The notes beneath the pieces were generated by a model. That model was not told the DNA's origin. It was given only the letters and a program-made list of their open reading frames with translations, and searched no databases. From contig JAVGWX010000011.1 in NCBI GenBank assembly GCA_036924085.1, positions 14,722,818 to 14,786,817 on the forward strand: a stretch of 64,000 bases of DNA, given 5' to 3'. Positions 27,501-39,500 of this stretch are shown piece after piece; position 1 is the stretch's first letter, and every line of letters begins with the position of its first letter. A program made the position numbers and the translations under genes. The DNA comes from Ariolimax columbianus (lineage: Eukaryota > Mollusca > Gastropoda > Stylommatophora > Arionidae).

Positions 27501-30500
27501 GATCTAATCACTGCAGCTGATCCCATAAATGGAACCTAAACATAAAAAGCACATATGTATACTCTTTTAGCGGTTGTATGTGTAGCAATTCCTTTACATG
27601 ATGATGTTAATGCAATCAGTTTTACACATCATAGAATGCAGCCTTCTTTAGTCGCCTCTTACAACTTTAGAAACAGTGGTCCTATTTTGCTTGCCTGAAA
27701 CCTCTTGGGTGAGCGAGCTTGTAATTACCTTCAACAAATTCAAAATAAATATGTTATTATGTTAAAACCTCTCATTAACATACTTCTTTATTTAAAAGAA
27801 AAATATGTAGTTTAATGTAATGTTCATGATTACTTTCTTGTAATGTCCAACATTTATTGTAGCTGGCAAATTAAAATGTTTTTCCATTTCACATTTTCCA
27901 TTAATCCATGCTGTTTTTGTTTGATCACATTTTGTGAAAACCTTTGTAGAAACAAGTTACTTACCTACATGAAATGATTGTCATGGACATCGACAAGAGC
28001 ACGGACAGATCAAAGTTTATTTCTGGGTGAGTGTCTTGTAGTTTACTTATTTAGTCGCTCCTCTTCTACCGTGAGGTGTATAGTTTTGCCAGAAAGAAAG
28101 CCATACTGTTCTATCCGCCATCTTTCTCCTGGCCTCATTTCAATCCAGCCCTCGGTCACTTAGGGACTGTTATATGTTGTCCCAACGTACTTTGGGATGT
28201 CCTGGAGGTTTGCGTCCTTGACTTTTTGTCTCCCATGACCACCTTGGTATCTGAGCTTCTTCCATTCTACAGACATGGCAAAACCACTGTAGTTGGGACT
28301 GTTCCACTTGTGTCTGCATGGGTTGGGCTTCGAGATTGCTACGTATTATCTGCTTATGGATCTTGTCCCTTTTCGTCACCTGAACCACCTTTCTTAGGTA
28401 CCTCATTTCTGAAGTTTGCAGTTGCCTTTCTTTGGCTCTGGTCATTGTCCATGATTCACATCCTTAAATCAGGACAGGCACATAGGTCAAGCCATATACA
28501 TCCATCTTTGTTTTCCTGCTTATTTCTCTTTTGCTGAGTAAACCTGTTTATTGCATGGAAAAGTCTACCTGCTGCTGCCCTTTGTGCAATTAACTCTTCT
28601 TTGATTCATCCCCTACTGTCTGTTACCACTCCTAGATATTTGAAGTGGCTGACCTACTACAGTGGTCGTGTTCCCAGTGTTATCTGATGTCTCTTCTCAA
28701 CTCTGGCGATCACCATGGTTTTTGTTTTGAAGTTGCTGATGTGCATTCCTCTCTTCTTCAACTCTTCTTCCCAGACCTGCAAGTTGATCTGGAGATGTGC
28801 CTCAGATTTTGTGACCAGGGTCACGTCATCTGCAAATGCTAGCTCCAATATGCAACTTGGCCTATTCTTCCAGTACCCTACTTCATACTTCTTTGTCCAT
28901 TCCTTGCAGGCTTTGATGACTTCATCCATGAGGAGTATGACAAGGTACGGTGATAGAATGTCCCCCTGTCTTACTTCGCTAGTGGTCCTGAACTCTCCTG
29001 ACTTTTGATTTCTTCTTCTTCGTTCGTTCTCAATCTCCCACTACCAAACCCTGAAAGGGTAAGTAGCAGAATGTAGTCCAGAGAACGGAATGCGCTGTGT
29101 CGGAGTTTACACCTCAGCGGCGATATTTGCACCTTTTGGTCCAACACTCCGACTTCAGCAATCATTTTTTGAGTACCGGGTTAGTATTCCCTCTTCGATC
29201 CCTTCTCCTAAGCCAGTCTGCCCTTCTGCAGCCTGTTATCCAGGATCACTGCGTGGAGGTGTAGAAGGGTCTTGGCAGCTATGGTTCGCTGGCCCTGACG
29301 CTAGCAGTCAGCTATGGGTCGCTGACCACTGCAGCTCATGTGCTGCTCAGCATCTTGATCCCGACTTGATTTGATGTCCACACATAATTTCTGCATGTTT
29401 TATATAAATTCTGTATCATCACTGCCCACGCGATAAATGTCACCTTGGAATGGATCCCTGGACATAGTAGGCTACTAGGGAACAAGATGGCCGACAGATT
29501 GGCAAAAACAGGAGCCTCGAAACAACAATTGGATAGACCCTGCAGTAACCACACAGTAAAACGAATAAGAATAATACTAAGGAAATCTGGATGAACTGTC
29601 ACAGCCAAAAAGTAACGATGGCATAAATAAACTACATAGAAGAGATCAAAGTCTCATCTTTCATACCAGAGTCAAAGGGGACGGCGTGGTCTAGTGGTTA
29701 AGTGGCACGGCTCACAACCAGAAGGTGCTGGGTTCGATCCCCATCACAGCACCGGCCGTTACCCCGGGGAAGCAAACCCTTAGAAAATGCAGGAGGAAGC
29801 AGACCCTTACATAAAATGCATGCTGAAGTCGGATGCACTGGGCCGACAGGCACAAAATAAAAACCACAGTGTAACGCACACACGCCTTGGGGAATAGATA
29901 AATAAGGCGAATACAAAAAAAAAATAAAAAAAATAACCAGAGTCAATAGCCACTTGAACCGCATCAATCCCTGGCACCTGCCCTTGTGGAGACATTGCTC
30001 TCATCCTGATGAAATAGTTCAACATCTACTCATTCAGTGCAAGACGCTTGCGGACATGAGGAAAAGATTCTTTCAAGCACTGCTGACAATTACCAACACA
30101 CCGTACGGAGCAGTGACACAACTGAAGAAGACCTATATATATATTAGAATGGAATTGGGCTGCCAAGAGCAGGCTTGCTCAGCAGCTATAGGATAATAAT
30201 ACAACATAACAACAACATAGAAACTCTGTATGGCACAGATCAGGGGTCCTGTGATATTCTTCCTTGTCAGGCACTCCCAGAGTTTGTCATAAGAGACTTT
30301 ATCGAATGCTTTCTCCAAATCTAAAAAGCAGAGATGCATCTCCTTATCATACTTAAGAGCCTTTTCGCTCAGCTGTCTGAGTGTAAAGATAAGGTCTTGA
30401 GTAATTCTGTTTGCCCAAAACCGACATTGAGCCTCGTCCATATTTGGATCTGCTAGACCTCTTAATTGCTATTCTAGAATTCTATAGTAGACTTTCCCGG

Positions 30501-33500
30501 GGACACTGAGAAGGAAAATACCTCTGTGATTTTCACATTGTCGATTTAATCCTCTTAATCGAACCTCTTAATCTCTTGGTATCTTCTTCTGGCACCAAGC
30601 TGCCATAAGAATCTTTATAAATAGTATCTCTCCTGCTGTTCCCATGTATTTAACCATTTTTGGTGTTATACCATCATGTCCTGCTTATTTACTAATTTAA
30701 ATTTTCTCCAATGCTACCTTTAGTTCTTCCAATGTGATATTATCATTCCCCTCTATGGCATCCTCCTCTGAGATTGGGACTTACTGAGATGGGGCTGACT
30801 TAGGTGAATTGTGTAAACTATGATCCACGAGAATCAAAGGAACAGATAAATCAGACTATAACAGGTTTTCCAAATACAACCATCTACAAGAACAAGAGGA
30901 CATAGCTACAAATTAACTAAAGAAAGGTCCAGATTAGATATTAGGAAATATTTTTTTAGTCAGAGAGTGGTTGTTTACAGACTTTGCAGTCTTCTAAACC
31001 AGTATAAAAATGTTAAGTTAAGATAAGATACAGAAGACTATACACTCCATGGTAGGGACAGAGACTAAGTTAAGTCTTGTTATGCTATTATACGTGATGA
31101 CATGTTCCTCAGCAACGGTTGTGCTACTGTGGGTCCTAACTTCGTCTTCAATGATCTCTATCCTGGATTGTAGAGCTCCAATAAGCAATAAGTTTCTCTC
31201 CTGATTCATTATGGATGTTGGAGTGTAGTGCAAAGGAATCTGAACAATGCATTGGAGGTCTACCCTGTCGTCTTTTTCTGCATCAGTCGGGGGTACCAGA
31301 CTAGTGTCTTCGCACTCCAACGTTCATCCTTTGTTCAGAGCACGTGACCTGCCTACCGATGTTTTGCCTTGTTTGCGTGAATATCTGCATCACACGCCAA
31401 TGACATGCCTTGGTCAGAAATGCATAGATTTTACATGCCCTGTTTGTGGAGAGTAATGCCGACCATAAATCTCTCTGTCTCTCTCTCTCACTCAGGAGAG
31501 AAATATAGAGAGAGGTCTGGGTCACTCCCAGTGTGTTCTAATTACTTTGTAAATGCCCATGTTTCAGCAGCATAGCAGTCATGTTATATTTAAACATAAT
31601 TTGAGAATTTGCTTTAAAAGTTTGTTGTCCGAATCCCATACTATCTCATGTTTGTTTAATTTATTTCAGATCAAAATTGAGTACCCCAGTCTACATTGCT
31701 TTCGCTGCTGATGTGTTTAAACAGGTGAGAATAAACGACAAATTGACGGAACATTTTCCAGGATAATTTTTTTTGTTCGTGCAGGTTTTACCTTATTTTG
31801 GGCAATATGGAGGAGGGGGAGGTTTATCTGACTGGCTTGAGTGTTTTGGAGCCATATTAGCAGTTACATATGTTCCTGGCAGGATCACCCAGGCCTAGAA
31901 GATCACTTTGGTAAATGAACAGACTATGATTGACATCTTGAGTCCTCCAGGTTCGGGATTTTGGCACTGGACTAACACCCCTGTCTATATAAAAAAAAGG
32001 GGAACTGAGACTAAACGAGTAAAAGATTAAACTTACTCATTGTAGGAATTAAACAACAACAACAATGTAAAAGTAACTACCTTTGTTACAGAAACAGCAA
32101 TAGATAAACTTACTTTATCTTGGGATGGACATCCTGAATAGAATGCTCACATGACTGTCAGTGGTGAAAGCTGAAAGGAGCTGAACTGGTATAACCTCGA
32201 ATAATTATGAATCAAAGTTGGGGTACAGCACGAAGGATGGCTGCATGCTACATGAAGTGGAGGGAGTTTGTTGCTGCCTTCAAAGACACCATGAAGTTAT
32301 TGTTGTTGCTGCCCACAAAGACACCATGAAGTTATTGTTGTTGCTGCCCACAAAGACACCATGAAGTTATTGTTGTTGAATGCCTACAATGAGTAGGATT
32401 ATTCTTTTGTGCGCCCTAAAAAGAACATTAAGTGGCAGGTTGTCATATCTTTCCTCACATCCCAAGTGTGCTGATGATGATGGGCAGGGCTCCTTAGACG
32501 GTTGTGCTATCCTTGGTTTCATCTGCATGTTGCTCACTACTACGGGGATCACCTTGTTAGCCAGGCTGTTGTGAAAACAGTCTGTGCTATCCTTGGTTTC
32601 ATCTGCATGTTGCTCACTACTACGGGGATCACCTTGTTAGCCAGGCTGTTGTGAAAACAGTCCGTTTTCAGGGAGGTCTGCATGGAAGCGGAGGTGAGGG
32701 TCTTGGCCAGTATATTTTGCCTGACCCTGACTAACATGTCTGATCAGTATGTTTTGCCTGACCAGATGTTAGTCTTCCTTCCCACACCATGAGGTGTGAT
32801 AGTCACTGACCACTTTGTCAGTCTCTGACCAAGGAACCCAGAAGAAGAAGACTTCCATATAAGGACACCTTTGTATAATAAAGATCACAGTGTGTAAGGT
32901 TGGAACACATCCATAAAGACAGAATGCGACTACTCTGGGCTGCACTAGAGGTACCACGATTTTCAAGATGAGGTTAAGGCTAGATCTTCTGGACATCCAG
33001 ATATGAATTGGCACAGGCCAACGCTTGTATTCAAGACATGTTTGTAGTAACATCTCAGACATCACAGGGTCAAGAGTGGGTTGTCATGGATGGCACAGGC
33101 AGAGAAAGCCATTGGACAGATGACCACAGCCAGGGTGATAATTATGAGGGAAAAATGAACCCACTCTTGTCTTCATATGCAGTCTTCCCATTTTGTTTTG
33201 TAAATAACATGCAGTTTTCCTGTTCTGTCTTGTAAATAACATGCAGTCTTCCTATTTTATCTTGTAAATAACATGCAGTCTTCCTTAACTTAACATTTTT
33301 ATACTGGTTTAGAAGACTGCAAAGTCTGTAAATAACTAGTTTCATTGACATTTCCTTGCTCTGAAAGCTATGTGCATCCTATATATTCTTAAATGCATTA
33401 GTTGTCACTGCCTCCACTACTTTCTGTGACAATGCATTCCAAGCATTCACCACTCTGGCTAAAAAAATATTTCCTAATATCTAATCTTATCCTTTCTTTA

Positions 33501-36500
33501 GTTAATTTGTAGCTATTCCCTTTTGTTCTTACAGGTGTGTGTATATTGTTCTTTGATTATCTTATAAACCTGTATTAAATCACCATGAATTCTTATCTTT
33601 TCTAAACACTGTAGGCCAGTTTTTCGGAGTCTTTCCTAACTATGATTCTGGAACCCCACTATCAGTTTAGTCGCTCTTCTTTGTATTTTTTCCAGCATGT
33701 TTATAACACACACACAAAACCCCACGATTAGAATTCCACACCTGTACACAGTACTCCAATCTAAACCTAATTAATGCTTTATACAGTTTGACTATCACTT
33801 CCTTGCTCCTATGTTTAATATTTCTTTTTATCATACCAAACATTGCATTTGCCTTTTTCACTGCTACCTGGACTTGCTCACTCACCTTACCTGTATGATC
33901 TATTATAACCCTTGGGTCCCTTTCCTTTTCTATCATTCTAATATTGTTCTTGCCCATTCTGTAATTATGTTCCAAATTTGATCTACCCATGTAGGTAACT
34001 GTATTTTTATCTACATTAAACTCCATTTGCCAGCTTGCAGACCATTCTTGAATTTGATCTAAATCCAACTTCAAAATATCCACTTCTGCTTTAAATGAGA
34101 CACTGCTGCATAGTTTTGTGCCATCAGCAAATTTTGCATTCATGGATCCGATATCAATGTCCAAATCATTTATAAATATAAAGAACAAAATTGGTCCCAA
34201 CACCGAGCCTTGTGGCACTCCACTTTTCACTTCACACCACTCAGAGTACTTCTTATTTATGCCCACCCTCTGCCTTCGTCCTGTTAACACATTTTCAATC
34301 CATTTGGCAACTTCCCCACCTATTTAATGTGATTTTAACTTTCTAAATAATCTTTGATGAGGTACTCTATCAAAAGCCGTAGCAAAATCTATATAAATAA
34401 CATCCACTGCCCCTCCCCCTTTATCTATGATTTTAGTAACCTTCTCCATGATTTCTACTAGATTTGTTAAGCATGATCTCCCTCTAGTAAATCCATACTG
34501 ACTATTTCTGATTAGATGAACTTGTCTAAATACATTACAATTTTTTCTTTGATTATTGATTATTTACTATGCTAGTTAAACTCGCCGGTCTATAATTCGC
34601 TGGATCTGATTTGTTACCCTTTTTGAATAAGGGGATCACTCCTGCATCTTTCCAATCCCGTGAAACAATCCCTTTTGCAAGTGATTGAGAACATAATATA
34701 GCCAATGGTTTTGCTAATTGGTCTCTAATTTCAAACAGCAATTTTGGATGAATACCATCTTGACCTGGACATTTATCCACTTTCAACCCCTCTTGGTTTT
34801 TTTAAACCATTTCCTCTGTAATATAGATTGATCTTAATCCCGCTGTATCTATGTCTCTTTGAAAAATATCTAAAGGCTCGGGGATCTTGGAGCAGTCCTC
34901 TTTTGTGTAGACTGTGCCAAAGTACTGATTGAGTAGATTAGCTGCCTCCCTATTCTCACTTATTTTTCCTGTGCTATTTACAAGAGGGCCTACTTTTTCT
35001 TTCGTTCTTTGTTTATTTCTAACATAAGAAAAGCTTTTACTATCTGTCTTGATCCTATAAGCAAGTTTTTTTTTAAAGTCTATTTTTGCTGCTTTATTCA
35101 CTTTCTGAGCTATGTTTTGCTTGTCCAAATATTTTAAATGTTTCTTTTGATTTACCTGCCTTTCTATATTGTGTCCATGCTTTATTTTTAGCTCTTCTAC
35201 ATTTAACTACAAATCTAGTGATCCACTTTTTACACTTGGGGTTTACCTTCCTACATGGAACACATTCCTCTTTCAGCTTTTCTAGAACTGTTTTGAAACT
35301 TTCCCATTCTTGTTTAACATCTGTTCTTCCGACAATATCTTTCTAGATTATGAGGTGTGCTGCCTCTTTCATCTTTTTAATATCTGTCTTAGAGTAGTCG
35401 TATGTTCGCATGTTTATATTTACTTCTTTTCCTGCAAAAAGATCCCAACGGATGCTTTGATGGTCACTTGAGCCAAACAGCGTTTAGCCTAGTCGACAGT
35501 TAGCTTGCTTGCTAAGACTGGGATTACAACCGCACCAGGGTTTGAAATCATGGCGGATAGAAAAAAATCAGTGCGTAGTATGATCCAGGTACAACTCTCT
35601 CCAGACAACCTTCTTCTTCTTCTTCCTACGCTGTCAGACGTCAATTTGAATTTGTTCGAAGAAAGCAGCAGTCATCCTGAGGCTGTCGACACTGCCATAG
35701 AGCTTGTCTAGTGTTGGTACTGGTGATGGCCACATGTGCTTTCTCTGGTCCTCGTATGTCGGGCAATTTTGCAGCAGATGTTCAGCGGTCATTTTCCCTG
35801 TACCATAGGTGCATTCATCAGTAGCACCTATCTTCAGTTTATTGAATAGATCTCCAGACGACCAAGCTATAAATTGGTACCTGATGTATGGGTTGGGGAA
35901 GGTATAAACTTCAAGGAAGGGAACTGGCCACCCACCTCACATAGGCTGCGGCTTAGTCCATGAAGAGTTATCTTCATCCCCGACGGCAATTGTTGCCATG
36001 GGACCCACCTTGACCCTTACCTAGCACAAACTAGGTCGAGTGTGTTTTTGCTTCTGGTAGCTGCTTCTACATGTTCAATAAAAAAATTGTAAATTATGCA
36101 CTTAACAAAAGGTTTTTACTCTACAAGTGCTTCTGCCATATCCCATTTTATTTCTGGAAAGTTGAAATCCCCCATTTATAATTATTTGCCTTTTTCTATG
36201 CTACTAATCAGCTCCTCATCTTCCTTTTTTTTTGGCTTGATGGACATCTGTAGCATACTCCAACCATTGTTTTTTCACCCCCACTTTCTATTTCTCCCTA
36301 TATCCTTAAATATTTGTTGCCAGGTGATAAATGATCTGTGATAGTTATATTAGCTGAATTTGTGCAGTATAATAAAACGCCACCTCTTTTAGCCTTGCCT
36401 GCAACTACCCTATCGTTCCTTAACATTGTATATCTCTCTATTTCAGGTTCACTATCTGCAATGTCCTCATATGTCAATGATTCTGTTAATTCTATTATAT

Positions 36501-39500
36501 GAAACATTTTTTCTTCTATATACAGTTCAAATTCTTCTCTTTTATTTACTATGCTTCTCACATTTGCATAAAAACATTTTAGTTTGTTATTTTGTTGTTT
36601 TTCCAATTTTTTCGTTTGCTTTTCCACTGCTTATTTCCCACTTCCCTGACCTCAACTCTCCCCTTTGACTGCATCCTCTATAGCATCCTGTTTTAGGCCT
36701 GTCTTTAGTCTCAAATTTAATCTAGTTTTAATTTGTAACACAATGCTGAAACATATACTTCGCTACAGCATGCTGTCCTATCTCATTTAGATGTAAACTT
36801 CTCCTGTCTAGCATTTTACTTTTGTCTACTTACCACATCAATAAATACCATACCCATATCTTAACACATCACATGCAAACTATTTTGTCTTGTAAATAAC
36901 ATGCAGTTTTACAATATAATCATGCAAATAGCATGTAATCTTCCCAATGAATGAAATAAAGTTTGAAGTTTTAACAATATTTTCAGATGCCAGTGTGCAA
37001 GCTTGTCCCTCCAGACTTTGTTATTCCCTTATCTCAGGCAAGCCAGTCTGGTAACCATGGAGATGGTATTGGTGCCAGTGCAGCTAAGAGGCAGCGCTTG
37101 TCCACAGAAAGTAGATCTCTGCTAGAAATTATCAACGAGCGCTACAACACCTTACAAGCAATACCTTGGTTAGTTCGTCTTTCCTTCTTTCTTTCTTCTT
37201 CATCATTTTCACCTGGGTAGGCATAAGCCATCAATCACAACCAATCCTCTAATAGCAGACCTGCCCTGTGCTCTTTTTCCCAGTTCTTATCAGTTTTTCC
37301 CTGCTTTCCTTGTCAGTTTCCTTAACCCTTACAAGACCACAATTAAATTTGTTGCAATTTCCACATGCAACTGCATTATTTTCAGCACATCACATTCTAC
37401 TATTGTTGTTGGCTTTGAGAGCCTGTACCCGTTTTGATTTGTTGGTCTATAGATATGATTTGTTTGTGTGTAGAGACATAAATTAATAAAGAACTTGTTG
37501 GTGTAATTGTTTTTGTTTTGTGTGTGTTAGTTTCTAAGATACAAAAAAGAGGAAGGTGAGCCTATTGGAAAACAGCAAAAATATTTAGACTCACCTATTT
37601 CAGGGTATGATGGGTGTAACAATTTCATGTGACAGGAACACTATAAGTGAAATGACATATGGGGAGCATAGGAGTTGTGGCTAGCAACTTAGTATTTGAT
37701 AGCCACAATTAGCGGGGATAATAATAGGAAATTTCAGCACAGGTGGAGGCAGTTCAAAGGTCATGCACATTGTGTATTAATTGACAAAGCAGGGTTTTCA
37801 TTAGCAACTCGAGCAGGGATAGGAAATGTTTACTGTAGTAGGAGCTGTTGTCAAAGGTGGTGAGGGGGTACTGGACCAGCCTATTGGTTATGCTAGATAG
37901 AGATACAAAAAGGGGTAGAGGTATTGAGTGACACATAATTTGACGTCAGGCTGTCGCATTTAGATTGGCAGAGTGACAAGATAGTGAGAGAAGTTAATAG
38001 GACTCCAGGAGGGAGGAGCTGGATAGACTGACAACTGTTGCAGTCAAGAAAAGAACACTTACTAGGTCAATGGAGGAGTGACAGAGGTGCCTTGTGATCA
38101 TCGGCCATGTTGTATTGTGAGGAACTAAGATTCCAATAAAAATTAGAGGCAGTGCTCATTTGGGTTAGAATAGGCCGGGAGGCTTCTCCACTATGTTTAC
38201 GAAGGTATTGCACGCTTGTCTAAAAGAATGAATAGTGAGTCTCCACCCAGCGGCATGAACGAGAAATCTGATTACTTCGAGTGACAGAGTGAGAGCGAAG
38301 TATCTGTCAAAAGGGTGTCCGAACACCTGAGATAAAATCCCGAAGTCTCTGTCAAAAGGGTATTACGAACACCTGGGAGATAATTCCAAAGGTCGTGTCA
38401 AAAGGGTGTTGCGAACACCTGGGATACAATCCCGAAGTCTCTGTCAAAAGGGTGATGTGAACACTTGGGATACAATTCCAAAGGTCGTGTCAAAAAGGTG
38501 TTGCGAACACCTGAGAAAAAATCCTGAAGGCCGTGTCAGAAGGGTATTGTGAACACATGGGATACTTCTTCTTCTTCGTACGCTGTCAGACGTCGACCTG
38601 TATTTTTTCGAAAAAAGCAGCGGTCATCCTGAGGCTGTCGACACTGCCATAGAGCTTGTCTAGTGTTGCCACTGGTGATGGCCACATCTGCTTTCTCTGG
38701 TCCTCGTATTTCGGGCAGTTTTGCAGCAGATGTTCAGCTGTAATTTTTCCGGTACCACAACTGGAACACATGGGATACAATCTCAAAGGCCGTGTCATAA
38801 GCGTTTTGCAAACACCTTGTATTCAATCCTGAAAGCCATGTCAAAAGGGTGTTGCGAACACCTGGAATGCAATCCAGAATGCCATGTCAAAAGGACTTTG
38901 CAAACACCTGGGATACAATCTCAAGTCTCTGTCAAAAGGGTGTTATGAACACCTGGGAAACAATCCCGAAGACCGTGTCAAAGAGGTGTTGTGAACACCT
39001 GGGAAACAATCCCGAAGACTGTGTCAAAGAGGTGTTGTGAACACCTGTGATATAATTCTGAAGGTGTCAAAAGGGTGTTGTGAACACCTGGGATGCAATC
39101 CCAAAGTCTCTGTCAAAACGGTGATGCGAACACCTGGGATACAATTCCAAAGTCTCTGTCAAAAGGGTGTTGCAAACACCTGTGATACAACCCCAAAGGT
39201 CATGTCAGAAGGGTGTTGCGAACACCTGGGATACAATCATGAAGGCCGTGTCAAAAGGATTTTACTATGACCTGGGATACAATCCCAAAGTCTCTGTCAA
39301 AAAGGTGTTGCAAACACCTGGGATACAATCCCAGTCTCTGTTAAAAGGACTTTTACCCAGATGTTTATACACGATGAAGTGGTGTCTATGAGTCTGTCTT
39401 GCTGATGCAGCATTGATAATAAGTCTCAAATTTTTGTCAGGCGCTTAACAGCAACAAAGTCGTAGTAAAAGTTAAGGATTTGTCCTTTGAGCATGGCTTT

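Larger units (their letters stand above)
28080..30790 (-). mobile_element. RTE-like LINE, several hundred codons of RT, split by nested insertions
   Basis: Read on the minus strand from 30790: FRP-like AQCRFWANRITQDLIFTLRQ, then HLCFLDLEKAFDKVSYDKLW (RT motif A) and LICAIQSFY. After the LINE-C insertion comes KTCRNYVWTSNQ, and after the family D insertion comes SGEFRTTSEVRQGDILSPY, LLMDEVIKACKE and ELAFADDVTLVTKSEAHLQ (ADD). The C-terminus is RKPPGHPKVRWDNI. Stops and frameshifts make it inactive. Confidence 0.88.
33165..36945 (-). mobile_element. CR1-like LINE (about 33281-36880), nearly full length, inside a small minisatellite
   Basis: Minus-strand domains: endonuclease start (KLKCFYANVRSIVNKREEFE at about 36560), EN/RT linker (RAKNKAWTQYRKAG), RT fingers (VDKCPGQDGIHPKLL, WKDAGVIPLFKKG, SDPANYRPASLTS) and palm (SGVPQGSVLGPILFFIFIND, FADGTKLC instead of the usual ADDT). 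The C-terminus is KSKEVIVKLYKALIR with EYCVQVW. The 3' hairpin and TTAAG tail are at 33281-33340. Frameshifts and one large insertion are present. A unit with GTAAATAACATGCAGTCTTC is repeated at 33200-33285 and recurs at 36893, so the LINE split that array. Confidence 0.88.

Noticed and set aside
28076..28537. 153-codon plus-strand ORF
   Set aside because: It is the antisense of the RTE LINE C-terminus, which gives the recognisable protein on the minus strand.
38721..39391. Overlapping ORFs of 63-77 codons with repeated NTWDTI segments
   Set aside because: They follow the ~48-bp minisatellite and shift frame with every small indel in it.
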